Origin: Agrobacterium albertimagni AOL15
GTDB lineage: Bacteria; Pseudomonadota; Alphaproteobacteria; Rhizobiales; Rhizobiaceae
Direction of reading: 5' to 3'
Assembly (NCBI RefSeq): GCF_000300855.1
Contig: NZ_ALJF01000006.1
Location: 248,001-312,000, forward strand
Length of the DNA stretch: 64,000 nucleotides
In this document: positions 24,553-34,141 of the stretch, in pieces
Layout: the number at the start of each line of letters is the position of its first letter
How positions within the stretch are numbered: the first letter of the stretch is position 1
The notes under the pieces: generated by a model
The model's database searches: none
What the model was told of the DNA's origin: nothing
Seen by the model: only the letters and a program-made list of their open reading frames with translations
Program-made: the position numbers and the translations under genes

Positions 24553-25086
24553 ATGAAGAAATTCGTTACGCTCACCCTCGCCGCCCTCCCCGTCCTCACC
24601 TCGGCCGGCATCACTACCGCCGCCGATATGACCGGCGCGGCCCCTGCCCCCGTCGTCATCGAAAGCGACCGTGTCGGTGGCGTCCGCATCGGCTACCTGG
24701 ATTGCCAGATTGGCGGCGGCTTCGGCTACGTGCTCGGCTCTGCCAAGACCGCGGACTGCGCCTTCACCTCCGTCATCGACGGCGAGCCGCTCGACACCTA
24801 TTCCGGTTCGATCAAGAAGTTCGGCGTCGACCTCGGCTTCACCACCCAGAGCCGCGTGATCTGGGCCGTCTTCGCCCCGACCGCCGGTTACCACAAGGGC
24901 TCGCTCGGCGGCCTCTATGGCGGCGCGACCGCAGAAGCGACCGTCGGTGCCGGCGTTGGCGCCAACGTGCTGTTCGGCGGCACCTCCGGCTCGATCCACC
25001 TGCAGCCGGTCAGCGTCTCCGGCCAGATCGGCCTCAACATCGCCGCAACCGGCACGTCCATGACGCTGCAGCCCTCGGCAATCTGA
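24553..25086 (+). CDS. DUF992 family secreted protein
   Basis: A 177-residue exported protein with a typical signal peptide (MKKFVTLTLAALPVLTSAG, cleavage near residue 24). The mature chain is a Gly-rich beta protein with VGGVRIGYLDCQIGGGFGYV and SVSGQIGLNIAATGTSMTL, the pattern of DUF992 proteins common in Rhizobiales. Two cysteines (in DCQIG and DCAFTS) may pair. ATG at 24553 has AAGGAG. A GC hairpin with a T-run ends the gene. Function unknown, probably periplasmic. Confidence 0.85.
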   Translation: MKKFVTLTLAALPVLTSAGITTAADMTGAAPAPVVIESDRVGGVRIGYLDCQIGGGFGYVLGSAKTADCAFTSVIDGEPLDTYSGSIKKFGVDLGFTTQSRVIWAVFAPTAGYHKGSLGGLYGGATAEATVGAGVGANVLFGGTSGSIHLQPVSVSGQIGLNIAATGTSMTLQPSAI

Positions 25087-25110
25087 TCGACCGCATCCAT
25101 CGGTCAATAG

Positions 25111-25142
25111 AAAAGGCGCCTCGGAAGGGGCGCCTTTTTCTT
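25111..25142 (+). terminator. Intrinsic terminator
   Basis: AAAAGGCGCC (25111-25120) pairs with GGCGCCTTTT (25129-25138) around an eight-base loop and runs on into T residues. It follows the DUF992 gene and faces the convergent ABC exporter gene. Confidence 0.88.
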
Positions 25143-25174
25143 TATGGCAGCAACCATGACGGCGAGAGTCTCCT

Positions 25175-27007
25175 TCACCCCTCCGCTTCGAGAAACCCAC
25201 CCGACTGCCGCGCCCAGAGGCCGGCATAATGACCGCCGAGATCAAGCAGTTCGGCATGCGTGCCCTGCTCGACGATCCGGCCCTTATCGAGGATGACGAG
25301 GCGGTCCATGGCAGCGATCGTCGACAGCCGATGGGCGATCGCGATCACCGTGCGACCCTGCATCAGCCCTTCGAGGCTGGTCTGGATCGCCTGTTCGACT
25401 TCCGAATCGAGCGCCGAAGTCGCCTCGTCGAGGATCAGGATCGGCGCGTTCTTGAGGATGACGCGGGCGATCGCGATGCGCTGGCGCTGGCCGCCGGAGA
25501 GTTTGACCCCGCGCTCGCCGACATGCGCGTCGAAGCCGGAACGGCCATTCCAGTCGGTGAGCTGTTCGATGAAGTCGATCGCATGCGCCTGGCGTGCCGC
25601 CTCGATGACCTCGGCCCGGGAAGCCGATCGCCGTCCATAGGCGATATTGTCATGGATCGAGCGATGCAGGAGCGAGGTGTCCTGCGTGACGACGGAAATA
25701 TGCTGGCGGATGCTCGCCTGCGTCGTGTGCGCAACGTCCTGCCCGTCGATGGTGATGCGGCCTGATTCGATGTCGTAGAAGCGCAGGAGCAGGTTCATCA
25801 GCGTCGACTTCCCGGCGCCTGAGCGACCGACGAGACCGATGCGTTCTCCCGGTTTGATGTCGAGCGAGAGGTTCTCGATGATCCCGCCCTTGCGGCCATA
25901 ATGGAAGGAAACATTGTCGAAGCGGATCGCGCCCTCGGTGACGACCAGGGGCCGGGCAGCGGGTGTGTCGGTGAGCCCGAGCGGCTTGGCGATCGTGTCC
26001 ATTGCTTCGTGTACGGTGCCGACCTGGTCAGAGATCTGGGTAATTTCCTGGGCCACCCGGGCAGAGGTACCGGAGATCTGCAGCGTCATCGGCAGGACCA
26101 TGGCAACGACATCGATGCCGACAGCGCCAGTCACCCAAAGCTGAACTGCGACCCAGGTCGTGCCGGCAATCAGGAGGCCCGAGAGGATGGCAAGCCCGAT
26201 GGAAAACAGAGATAGCCAGCGATGCTGGACGATCATGCGGGCAGTGTGCTTGTCGACGCTCTCGCGGACAAAAGCGTCCTCCTCTTCCGGGCGGGCGAAG
26301 AGCTTCACCGTCATGATGTTGGTATAGCTGTCGACGATACGACCGACCATTTCGGAGCGCGCATAGGCAATACCCTTCGAGCCACGGCGGATCTGCGGCA
26401 CGATGAGGATGAGAAAGCCGATATAGGCGAGCGTCCAGAGCGCAACCGGCAGCACCAGCCACCAGCTGGCAGCAGCAAGGAAGGCCGATGTGATCACACC
26501 GAGGGCTGCGAGATACCAGACGACGGATATGATCGAGACGACGGAGCTTCTGAGCGTGTGACCGATTTCCAGGATGCGCGAACCGATGCGCCCGGCGAAG
26601 TCGTTCTGGAAGAAGGAGATGTTCTGGCGGATGACATGCCAGTGGCTCTGCCAGCGCACCATGTTGGTGACGCCAGGCGCGATCGACTGGTTGAGAACGA
26701 CGCCCTGCAGCGTCGTAACCAGCGGGCGGATGACAAGAACAAGGACGATCAACCCGAAGATCAGACCGGAGGCCTCGGCAAAGACCTCCTCCTTCGGCGT
26801 CGAGGTCAACACCTCGACGAGGCGCCCCATCAACACCGGGATCGCCGCATCGGCAATGGCAACGAGCAGGCTGGCAAAGAGGAGCGCGATGAACAGCCCC
26901 TTCGCCTGACGCACGAAGAACCAGTAGAAATTCAAAAGGCCTTCGGGTGGATCGCCCGGCGTTTCGCGGGCCGTGGGAACAATGATGGTCTCGAAATAGC
27001 GGAGCAT
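25175..27007 (-). CDS. ABC exporter, fused permease and ATP-binding protein
   Basis: A 610-residue half-transporter of the MsbA/multidrug type: six membrane helices within residues about 35-330, then a nucleotide-binding domain. Walker A GRSGAGKST, signature LSGGQRQRIAIARVI, Walker B ILILDEATSALD and the H-loop AHRLSTI are intact. ATG at 27007 (MLRYFETII) was chosen; the longer frame adds a non-conserved start. It should work as a homodimer exporting a lipid or drug-like substrate; no partner gene is adjacent. Confidence 0.92.
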   Translation of the reverse strand: MLRYFETIIVPTARETPGDPPEGLLNFYWFFVRQAKGLFIALLFASLLVAIADAAIPVLMGRLVEVLTSTPKEEVFAEASGLIFGLIVLVLVIRPLVTTLQGVVLNQSIAPGVTNMVRWQSHWHVIRQNISFFQNDFAGRIGSRILEIGHTLRSSVVSIISVVWYLAALGVITSAFLAAASWWLVLPVALWTLAYIGFLILIVPQIRRGSKGIAYARSEMVGRIVDSYTNIMTVKLFARPEEEDAFVRESVDKHTARMIVQHRWLSLFSIGLAILSGLLIAGTTWVAVQLWVTGAVGIDVVAMVLPMTLQISGTSARVAQEITQISDQVGTVHEAMDTIAKPLGLTDTPAARPLVVTEGAIRFDNVSFHYGRKGGIIENLSLDIKPGERIGLVGRSGAGKSTLMNLLLRFYDIESGRITIDGQDVAHTTQASIRQHISVVTQDTSLLHRSIHDNIAYGRRSASRAEVIEAARQAHAIDFIEQLTDWNGRSGFDAHVGERGVKLSGGQRQRIAIARVILKNAPILILDEATSALDSEVEQAIQTSLEGLMQGRTVIAIAHRLSTIAAMDRLVILDKGRIVEQGTHAELLDLGGHYAGLWARQSGGFLEAEG

Positions 27008-27147
27008 GAAAGGGATTCCGGTCATGAAAATCAAGCATGCCGTTGTCGGGCAAGACAAACGACTCATACAAGGCTGAGTTGCTTAAATCCGCGCCTGTTT
27101 TTCGACTTTTTCACGACCGACCGCGCAATCGGAGACCGCCTGCCCCC

Positions 27148-28653
27148 TCACGTCCCGCAGAAAGTTCGCGTCACCCGCTGATCCGGCGTTGGGGGCACGC
27201 GCAGATCGGCTGTATCAGGGTCCTCGACATAAGGTGTCGCAAGCGCGTCGACCAGCCGGTGAAAGAAGGAGAAGTCGCCGTAAACGGCAGCGGCGATCGC
27301 TTCTTCGACCCGGTGATTGCGGGCGATCAGCGCCGGATTGACCGCCTCCATCTCTGCCTGGCGCTCGGCGGCTGTGCGATCATCATCGATGCGGGCCCGC
27401 CAGCGGGTGAGCCAGTCGGACAGGCCGGGTGGCGGCACGGCGAAGAGGTCGGTGAACGTCTCGACGGCCGCGCCGCCGGCGACCTTGGACAGGATGCGAA
27501 AGGTCAGCGTGAAATCCGCCTCGCCCTGATGCATCAGTTCGAGGAAATCCGTGATCAGCACCCGGTCATCCGCCCCCTCGCCCGTCAGACCGAGCTTGGC
27601 CTTGAAGAGTTCGAGCCAAGCGTCCTGGAAGACGTCGCCGAATGCTTTCAGCACGCCGTTCGCCGCCTCGATCGCCTTCTCCTCATCCGCATCGAGGAGC
27701 GGCAGCAGGCACTCGGCAAGCCTTGCGATATTCCACTGGCCGATGCCGGGCTGGTTGGCATAGGCATAACGGCCGCGCTGATCGATCGAAGAAAAGACCT
27801 TGCGCGGATCATACTCATCGAGAAAGGCGCAAGGGCCGAAATCGATGGTCTCGCCCGAGATCGCCATGTTGTCGGTGTTCATCACCCCGTGAATGAAGCC
27901 GATCGAGAGCCAGCGCGCGATCAGCCTCGCCTGACGTTCGGCAACCTGGGTGAGCATCGCGAGATAAGGGTTCTCCGTCTCGCGCGCCTCGGGATAATGG
28001 CGATCAATCACGTGGTCTGCGAGCGTCTGAACCGCCTGCTCGTCGCCTTGGGCGGCAAAGAACTGGAAGGTTCCCACGCGGACATGGCTTGCGGCAACAC
28101 GGGTGAAAACCGCACCTGGCAGCATGGTCTCGCGGACGACCCGTTCACCCGTCGAAACGGCGGCGAGCGCCCGGGTGGCGGGGACGCCGAGGGCGGCAAA
28201 GGCTTCCGACACGATATATTCCCTAAGCACCGGGCCAAGGGCTGCCATGCCGTCGCCATTGCGCGAAAAGGCCGTCGGGCCCGAGCCCTTGAGCTGGATG
28301 TCGCGGCGCCTGCCGGCACGGTCGATGACTTCGCCGAGCAGCAGCGCGCGCCCATCGCCGAGCTGCGGATTGAAATGGCCGAACTGATGGCCGGCATAGG
28401 CCTGGGCCAGCGGCTCGGCCCCGACGGGAATGACCTGCCCACCGAAGACCTGCGCCAGACGCGCCTCATCGGCACCTTCGAGATCAAGCCCAAGCTCCTC
28501 GGCCAGTGCATGATTGAAGCGGATCAGTCCGGGCGCCCGCGCGGCGGCAGGTCTCGCCGGCCGATGAAAACTCTGCGGCAGGCGGGCGTAACTGTTATCG
28601 AAGGAAAACAAAATGGCACTCCTTGTCCGTGGCGGCGGACATGTGTTGGGCAT
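27148..28653 (-). CDS. selO: Protein adenylyltransferase SelO (YdiU family)
   Basis: A 501-residue pseudokinase-fold protein that transfers AMP to protein Ser/Thr/Tyr residues; homologues act in the redox stress response. Recognisable segments: AYAGHQFGHFNPQLGDGRA, IQLKGSGPTAFSRNGDG, VLREYIVSEAF and the active-site MNTDNMAISGETIDFGPCAF. The C-terminus (RTFCGT) retains a cysteine close to the end, the position where eukaryotic SelO has selenocysteine; this equivalence is my inference. The start is taken at 28653; FSFDNSYARLP is the conserved beginning, so translation could also start slightly later. Confidence 0.93.
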   Translation of the reverse strand: MPNTCPPPRTRSAILFSFDNSYARLPQSFHRPARPAAARAPGLIRFNHALAEELGLDLEGADEARLAQVFGGQVIPVGAEPLAQAYAGHQFGHFNPQLGDGRALLLGEVIDRAGRRRDIQLKGSGPTAFSRNGDGMAALGPVLREYIVSEAFAALGVPATRALAAVSTGERVVRETMLPGAVFTRVAASHVRVGTFQFFAAQGDEQAVQTLADHVIDRHYPEARETENPYLAMLTQVAERQARLIARWLSIGFIHGVMNTDNMAISGETIDFGPCAFLDEYDPRKVFSSIDQRGRYAYANQPGIGQWNIARLAECLLPLLDADEEKAIEAANGVLKAFGDVFQDAWLELFKAKLGLTGEGADDRVLITDFLELMHQGEADFTLTFRILSKVAGGAAVETFTDLFAVPPPGLSDWLTRWRARIDDDRTAAERQAEMEAVNPALIARNHRVEEAIAAAVYGDFSFFHRLVDALATPYVEDPDTADLRVPPTPDQRVTRTFCGT

Positions 28654-28701
28654 TCTTTCAGATATGGGATCACCGTCGGGGTAAACAAGCCGAACCGCAG
28701 C

Positions 28702-29385
28702 TCAGCCCATGGGTTCCAGCCGCGGCGCAACCGGTCTTTCCGAGGCGAGCGGCGCGCGGGGAAGCAGGGGCGCGTTCAGGCCCATGAAGGGGTCGGCCCA
28801 GGCGGCCAGGGCCTCCAGCCGCCGGTACCAGGTAAGGACGGCCGGGTAGTCCGTGAGCGGCAGCCCCGCAACGTCGTTGAAGGGCAGGAAGCTCGCCATG
28901 CGAAAATCCGCATAGGAAAGGCCGCTCTCGAGCAGGAAGGGCCGCGCCTCAAGTTCGAGCTCCAGAATGCCGGCCGACTGTCGAAAGGTCTCGATCCCCT
29001 CCTCTACCCTTGCTGCATCGACAGGGCCGATCCCGTAACGTTGTTTGGTCCCATATTCGAAATGCACCATGTCGCAGGCGCGAACGAAATTCGCCTTGCC
29101 CCAACTCAGCCAGCGGATCATGTCCGGCTCGTCCTCATCCGTCCGCCAGAAGCCTGTTCCGGTAAGCCGTGACAGCCGGCAGGCGATCGCATCGGCCTCC
29201 CACAGGCTGCGCCTCCCCTTCTCTTCGAGGATCGGAATGGAAAGGCTGGGATTGAGCGACCGGTAGCGCTCCGCCTGCCCGGGCGCGAAAGGCGCGGCAA
29301 AAACGAACTCGACCGGCGCGCCCAGATGGCGGGCAACAGCCACGGCAAGCCGCGGATTGGGATTGCGACTGTAATGCAGTTTCAT
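28702..29385 (-). CDS. Glutathione S-transferase family protein
   Basis: A 227-residue GST. The thioredoxin-like N-terminal domain has MKLHYSRNPNPRLAVAVARH and the cis-Pro segment LNPSLSIPILEE, and the all-helical C-terminal domain has GLSYADFRMASFLPF. The N-terminal Ser at residue 6 may be the catalytic residue. Two adjacent ATG codons (29388, 29385) are possible; the second gives the conserved start. The role is probably detoxification or peroxide metabolism; the specific substrate is unknown. Confidence 0.88.
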   Translation of the reverse strand: MKLHYSRNPNPRLAVAVARHLGAPVEFVFAAPFAPGQAERYRSLNPSLSIPILEEKGRRSLWEADAIACRLSRLTGTGFWRTDEDEPDMIRWLSWGKANFVRACDMVHFEYGTKQRYGIGPVDAARVEEGIETFRQSAGILELELEARPFLLESGLSYADFRMASFLPFNDVAGLPLTDYPAVLTWYRRLEALAAWADPFMGLNAPLLPRAPLASERPVAPRLEPMG

Positions 29386-29539
29386 CATGGACTTGGGTCT
29401 CCCCTCCCGATGCCTCCAACCACAGGGAGCCACGGAACGCGAAGGCGGTCCAGCCTAAATTCAAGACGCAAAGATACAAACGGCGGCTCGCCGGCCGCCG
29501 TTTTCGTTTGTGCTGAGAGATATGCCGCAGGGGCAGGCC

Positions 29540-29890
29540 TCATTCCGGCGGATCGGTAACGAAGGGCATGATATCGACGCCATCACCGGGAAAGACCGTG
29601 ATATGCGGATGGTCTTCGAAAAGCCGGGCTGCCGCCTCTGCCGTTTCCGCCTCGACGATCAGATAGCCACAGATCCCATTTGTCGCCGGGGCAATGCCCT
29701 CTTTGGTGACGCGCGTGGTTTTACCAACCATGCCGCCGCGATTGACGATGGCGGCAGCGTTGCGCGCTTCCCACGCGATCCACTTCGGGATGCCCTCGGC
29801 ATCGATTGCATCCTGCTCGCTCTTCGGCAGACTGCGGAAGCGCGCGAAGTCCTCGTGCTTCATCGTGTAGACGGCAAGAAATTTCGGCAT
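29540..29890 (-). CDS. YCII-related protein
   Basis: A 116-residue ferredoxin-like-fold protein with MPKFLAVYTMKHEDFARFRS at its start and a C-terminal ETAEAAARLFEDHPHITVFPG, the layout of YCII/DGPF-domain proteins. The His-Pro-His segment resembles the conserved site of this family. ATG at 29890 follows GGAGGCCTTC. Its function is unknown; DGPF-type proteins often accompany ECF sigma factors, but none is present here. Confidence 0.75.
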   Translation of the reverse strand: MPKFLAVYTMKHEDFARFRSLPKSEQDAIDAEGIPKWIAWEARNAAAIVNRGGMVGKTTRVTKEGIAPATNGICGYLIVEAETAEAAARLFEDHPHITVFPGDGVDIMPFVTDPPE

Positions 29891-29965
29891 GAAGGCCTCC
29901 GGTACGCATGCGATGGAGCGGAAGCTAGCGCTTCGGGACACCGAAGTCACCCGAAGCCTTTGCCA

Positions 29966-30430
29966 TCAGCCCCGACCGCGATAGGTGGCGACGCCCTGCT
30001 CTGGCAGCCAGACACCCTTCGGCGGCTCGCCGGTCTGCCAGAAAACGTCGATCGGAATGCCGCCGCGCGGATACCAGTAGGCACCGATGCGCAGCCATTT
30101 AGGATCGAGCAGCTCGACGATGCGCTTGGCGATATAGACCGAGCAATCCTCGTGGAAGGCGCCGTGATTGCGGAAAGAAAACAGGAATAGCTTCAGCGAC
30201 TTGGATTCCACCAGCCAGTCGCCGGGGATGTAGTCGATGACGATATGCGCAAAGTCCGGCTGGCCGGTCATCGGGCAGAGCGAGGTGAATTCGGGCGCTG
30301 TGAAGCGCACGACATAATCCGTCCCCGCATTGCCGTTCGGCACGCGCTCGAGAGTAGCGGCTTCGGGACTGGTCGGGGCATCGACGCTCTGGCCGAGCTG
30401 TGTGAGCCCGGAGGTATCGGTCTTGCTCAT
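29966..30430 (-). CDS. queF: 7-cyano-7-deazaguanine reductase (short QueF)
   Basis: A 154-residue enzyme that reduces preQ0 to preQ1 with NADPH in queuosine tRNA modification. The reactive Cys is in [14 protein letters not shown] and the family motif is [20 protein letters not shown]; the conserved Asp lies in [10 protein letters not shown]. The length fits the unimodular class. ATG at 30430 (MSKTDTSG) was chosen over a codon seven positions earlier. No other queuosine genes are adjacent in the window. Confidence 0.95.
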   Translation of the reverse strand: MSKTDTSGLTQLGQSVDAPTSPEAATLERVPNGNAGTDYVVRFTAPEFTSLCPMTGQPDFAHIVIDYIPGDWLVESKSLKLFLFSFRNHGAFHEDCSVYIAKRIVELLDPKWLRIGAYWYPRGGIPIDVFWQTGEPPKGVWLPEQGVATYRGRG

Positions 30431-30447
30431 GATGGGATCCTTTTCAT

Positions 30448-31356
30448 TCAACGGCTAAGTTCGATGCCGGCGCCATGCGCCATCTCGTTTTCCGGCTCGA
30501 CATGGATGGTAACGCGCGTGCCGGGTACGGCATCATGCACGGCCATTTCCAGCCGGTCGCAGATGAGATGAGCGTCGCGCACACTCATCGTCGAGGGCAC
30601 GACCAGGTCGAAGGCGACGAAGGTCGCGGCCCCTGCCCGACGCGAGCGCAGGTAATGGACGCCCAACGACCCTTCCGAATTCTCCTTGATCGCCTGCCGG
30701 ATCGCCTCGGCTTCCTCGGGGGAAACGGCCACATCCATCAGTCCGGCGACGGATTGCGCAATCACCTTCCAGCCCTGCCAGATGATGTTGAGCGCAACGA
30801 GGATGGCGAGTACCGGATCGAGGATTGCATGGCCAGTCGCCAGCACCAGCAGGAGACCGACGATCACACCGATGGAGGTGACGACGTCCGACATGATGTG
30901 CTGGCCATCGGCCGAAAGTGCCGGGGAACGATGGCTTCTGCCAACGCGGATGAGAACAGTCGCCCAGGCGGCATTGATGACAGCGGCAAGACCGTTGATC
31001 GCAAGCCCAAGGAAGGGTGCGTCGGGCAAGGTCGGGTTCTGAAGGGCCGGGATCGCCTCGCGGATGATGAGGAGAGCGGCGACCACGATCAGCACACCTT
31101 CGAGGACGGCCGAGAGATATTCCGCCTTGTGGTGGCCATAGGGATGATCGTCATCGGCCGGCTTCTGCGCATAGCGGATGACGAAATAGGCGAGGAAGGC
31201 GGCAATGACGTTGACCGTGGATTCGAGCGCATCGGACAGGAGCGCGACCGAACCCGTCACCCACCAGGCGCAAAGCTTCAGCCCCATGACCCCGAAGGCG
31301 AGCGGGATGCCGAAGAGGGCGAGCCGCCGGACGAAAGTGTTGTTGTCAGCCACCAT
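30448..31356 (-). CDS. Cation diffusion facilitator (CDF) family metal transporter
   Basis: A 302-residue inner-membrane protein with six helices. The metal-site segments [20 protein letters not shown] (helix 2) and [19 protein letters not shown] (helix 5) are present, as is the His-rich [14 protein letters not shown] loop. A cytoplasmic C-terminal domain ends in [14 protein letters not shown]. The family exports Zn, Fe, Co or Mn in exchange for protons. ATG at 31356 ([11 protein letters not shown]) was chosen. It ends 17 bases before queF and may share a transcript with it. Confidence 0.92.
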   Translation of the reverse strand: MVADNNTFVRRLALFGIPLAFGVMGLKLCAWWVTGSVALLSDALESTVNVIAAFLAYFVIRYAQKPADDDHPYGHHKAEYLSAVLEGVLIVVAALLIIREAIPALQNPTLPDAPFLGLAINGLAAVINAAWATVLIRVGRSHRSPALSADGQHIMSDVVTSIGVIVGLLLVLATGHAILDPVLAILVALNIIWQGWKVIAQSVAGLMDVAVSPEEAEAIRQAIKENSEGSLGVHYLRSRRAGAATFVAFDLVVPSTMSVRDAHLICDRLEMAVHDAVPGTRVTIHVEPENEMAHGAGIELSR

Positions 31357-31404
31357 GGCCTTTTTCCCTGCAGATGCGAGTGAATTGCAGACGCAATTCC
31401 AGAA

Positions 31405-31440
31405 ACGACAAAACCGCCCGGCAAAGCGGGCGGTTCGTTG
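31405..31440 (-). terminator. Hairpin terminator between the TonB receptor and CDF genes
   Basis: On the minus strand ACCGCCCG and CGGGCGGT pair around a six-base loop and are followed by TTTTG. It lies in the gap between the siderophore-receptor gene and the CDF gene. Confidence 0.65.
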
Positions 31441-31508
31441 AAGTGTGAGCGTAATGCCGAAGGGTTGAGGAAAGGTCAAGGCAGGAGATGCTCTCTGCAC
31501 AGGACCGA

Positions 31509-31534
31509 AAGGCCGCGCCGTCAAAGGCGCGGCC
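31509..31534 (-). terminator. Hairpin terminator after the siderophore receptor
   Basis: GGCCGCGCC and GGCGCGGCC form a perfect nine-pair stem with a six-base loop, and TTTC follows on the minus strand. It lies 29 bases after the receptor stop codon. Confidence 0.7.
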
Positions 31535-31562
31535 AATCCAATCGTCACGGTGGTATCAACGC

Positions 31563-33824
31563 TTAGAAATCGAAGGAGGCGGAGAGCATGAATGTCCGGG
31601 GTGCGCCGGCCGCGAGGAAACCACGCGCGGACGATGCCCAGTAGTTCTCGTTGAACACGTTCTCGACATTCGCCCGGATTTCGATCGGCTTGCCGTTCTC
31701 CCGTTCGAACTTGTAGCGTGCACCGAGATCGACGCGGGTCCAGCCATCGACCTTCTGCGTGTTGGCCTGGTCGTAGAAGGTATTGCCGCTATAGACGAGG
31801 CGGCCGGTGAGCGTCAGGTTCTCGATCGATGGCAGGTCATACTCGCCGTACAAGCTGACGACCGTCTTCGGCACGCCAGGGGCGTCGTTGCCGTCGAAGG
31901 TGCCATTGCGGGTTCTTGCCAGTTCCGCATCGAGGAAGGTGACACCACCCAGCAGACGCAGGCCGTCGATCGGCTCGCCGAAGGCCGACAATTCGATACC
32001 GCGGTTCACCTGAAGGCCGTCGACGCCATAGGTGTTGGTGCCCGGATCGGTATAGCCACTCGCCTGCCGGATTTCGAACAGCGCAGCGGTCAGGGCCACG
32101 GAGCCGAGGTCATACTTGACGCCGATTTCCTTCTGCTCGTTGACGAAGGGTCGGAAGACCTCATTGGCATTGGCGGCGGTGGCCGGCGCAATCGCCCCTT
32201 CAGTCAGCGCCTCGACATAGTTCGCATAGAGCGAGAGACCGTCCATCAGGCGCAGATTGGCAGCGACGGCCGGGCTGAAACGGGCTTCGTCATAGTAATA
32301 GTTCTGGACGCCGACCGTCCCGCGATCGGGCCGGGTGTTGAAGCCTCTCTGGCGCATTTCCTGGTAGCGACCACCGAGCGTGACTTCGAGACGCTCGTCG
32401 AAGAAGCCGAGCGTGTCCGAAAACGCGATGCTGGTGGACAAGAGGTCCGCAAACAGCGGCAGATTGTCCGACGTCGGCAGATTGAGACTGGTCACGGCGC
32501 TACCGGGCAGGTAGCTCGGGTTGTAGATGTTGGTCGAATAGGATCCGGGAAGTCCGAGTGCACCGGGCGCAAAGCCGCCGCGGTAGTTCTCGTTTAGGCT
32601 CTTCTGGACCGAAAGATTGACCTTGTGGTTGACGGGGCCGGTCTCGAATTCGGAGCGGATGCCGATTTCCCCGGAATAGCCGTCGATCTGCTGCGGCTGG
32701 ATCGCGAGTTCCGAGGTGGCGTTGCCGTTCACATTGTTGATCGTGTAGGACGATGTGAGAAAATCCTCGCGATAGCGGCTGGCGCCGACAGCGGCATAGA
32801 GCGTCGTGTTGTCGAGCAGATCATATTCGACACGGGCAGCCGCCATGCTGTGGGTGCTGTCGTGATATTCGAAGGGGCTCGCCGTGTTGATGCGGCCATC
32901 GGGAGCATCCGGGATCGTGATGCCGGAGGCCGCCGCATTGAACAGCGATGTCGGCGCATCGATCTTCTGGTTCGTATGGCTAAGATCGAGCGAGGCACGC
33001 ACGTCTTCGCCCTCGTAGTCGAGACCGAGCGAGGCAACGCCGACCTTGATCTCGTTACTGTCCATGGCGGTATCGCCGAAGCGATAGGAACCGTTGGCGC
33101 GAATGCCCCATTCGCCCGCCGGTCCATAGCGGCGACCGACATCGAGATGGTTCCAGAACTGCCCGTCGCTGATATAGGTTGTCGTCAGACGGGTCAGCGG
33201 TTCGTCGCCGGCGCGCTTGGGGATGAGATTGATCGTGCCTCCGACACGGCCGATGCCACCATTGACGAAGGCGGTCGGGCCTTTCAGAACCTCGACCCGC
33301 TCGACCCCCTCCAGGTAGCTGCGACGCGGATTGGCGATATAGGGCAGCCCGTCATAGAGCACGTCCAGATTGACCACCGAGAAACCGCGAATGAAGAAGG
33401 AATCGCGCTCGCTGAAGGCAGGCGCATCAGCGCGCACCGAGGGGTCGTTGAGCGTGATGTCGGCGACCGTGCGTGCCTGCTGGTCACGGATCAGCTTTGC
33501 CGTGTAGGCCGTGATGCTGAACGGCGTTTCCATGACAGAACGGTTGCCGAGCGCGCCAAGGCGGGCACCCTTGGCCACCTGGTTACCGGCATAGGCCTCC
33601 GGCGGCTGGCCGACCGTTCCCGTGGCCGGCGGCTGGCCTTCGGCCGTCGTCGTCACCACGATCGGCGCAAGCCTCGTATCCCCGTTCTCGTTAGCGCCGT
33701 CTTCGCTGGTCGCATCCTGGCCATGCGCCGAAACGACCGAGATCGCCAGAAGCGAAACGCCTGCAACAATGCTCCGCCTGCTCGCCTTCAGGCTTCGCGC
33801 GTAAGTTCCCCTCGACATGTGCAT
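31563..33824 (-). CDS. TonB-dependent siderophore receptor
   Basis: A 753-residue outer-membrane receptor. A signal peptide covers about residues 1-36 (cleavage after AHG), followed by a TonB-box-like LAPIVVTTTAEG. The plug domain has the siderophore-receptor signature SFFIRGFSVVNLDVLYDGLP and RVEVLKGPTAFVNGG. The barrel ends in the terminal Phe of SASFDF, needed for outer-membrane assembly. ATG at 33824 follows AGGGG. The ligand class (ferrichrome-like or other) cannot be read. The upstream region carries a motif shared with the heme-receptor promoter at 41.3 kb. Confidence 0.93.
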   Translation of the reverse strand: MHMSRGTYARSLKASRRSIVAGVSLLAISVVSAHGQDATSEDGANENGDTRLAPIVVTTTAEGQPPATGTVGQPPEAYAGNQVAKGARLGALGNRSVMETPFSITAYTAKLIRDQQARTVADITLNDPSVRADAPAFSERDSFFIRGFSVVNLDVLYDGLPYIANPRRSYLEGVERVEVLKGPTAFVNGGIGRVGGTINLIPKRAGDEPLTRLTTTYISDGQFWNHLDVGRRYGPAGEWGIRANGSYRFGDTAMDSNEIKVGVASLGLDYEGEDVRASLDLSHTNQKIDAPTSLFNAAASGITIPDAPDGRINTASPFEYHDSTHSMAAARVEYDLLDNTTLYAAVGASRYREDFLTSSYTINNVNGNATSELAIQPQQIDGYSGEIGIRSEFETGPVNHKVNLSVQKSLNENYRGGFAPGALGLPGSYSTNIYNPSYLPGSAVTSLNLPTSDNLPLFADLLSTSIAFSDTLGFFDERLEVTLGGRYQEMRQRGFNTRPDRGTVGVQNYYYDEARFSPAVAANLRLMDGLSLYANYVEALTEGAIAPATAANANEVFRPFVNEQKEIGVKYDLGSVALTAALFEIRQASGYTDPGTNTYGVDGLQVNRGIELSAFGEPIDGLRLLGGVTFLDAELARTRNGTFDGNDAPGVPKTVVSLYGEYDLPSIENLTLTGRLVYSGNTFYDQANTQKVDGWTRVDLGARYKFERENGKPIEIRANVENVFNENYWASSARGFLAAGAPRTFMLSASFDF

Positions 33825-34041
33825 AAAAATCCCCTGTTACCAAAACACGATCAGCAGCGTCCGAGCCTTGCCGCACAGCGCAGTCCTCGAACCCGAGGCT
33901 GCGCGCGCATGCGGCCGTTTTGCCGGGTTCAACGCTCAGCGATGCCGTCAAACGACGGGGCATAACCGTTGAGACCACCGGCTCCTGACGCAGGCTGCCA
34001 ACCGAAAAACGATCGGGTCAGCAGGATTTTTCAGGGGGATG

Positions 34042-34073
34042 AAAAAATCATGAGAGTTTTTATCATTATTCGA
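34042..34073 (-). promoter_or_regulatory. Candidate metal-responsive operator upstream of the siderophore receptor
   Basis: The segment reads AATAATGATAAAAACTCTCA and then TGATTTTTTCAT on the minus strand, about 220 bases before the receptor start. ATGATAAAAA followed by CATGATT at similar spacing also occurs upstream of the heme receptor (41.31-41.38 kb). The rest of 33825-34110 shows no gene. The regulator (Fur/RirA/Irr class or other) is not determined. Confidence 0.35.
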
Positions 34074-34116
34074 GAAGGACGGGTGAAGGCATGGGCCAAT
34101 GCCCTCCTTGCAGGCC

Positions 34117-34133
34117 ATAACGCACTGCGTTAT
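34117..34133 (+). promoter_or_regulatory. Candidate higBA operator
   Basis: ATAACGCA-C-TGCGTTAT is a perfect 17-base palindrome ending eight bases before the higB ATG. HigA proteins repress their own operon by binding such palindromes; binding here is inferred. Confidence 0.6.
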
Positions 34134-34141
34134 AGTGGATT

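Noticed and set aside
27037-29172. A 711-codon plus-strand frame
   Set aside because: Antisense to selO and the GST gene, whose own frames carry clear conserved motifs.
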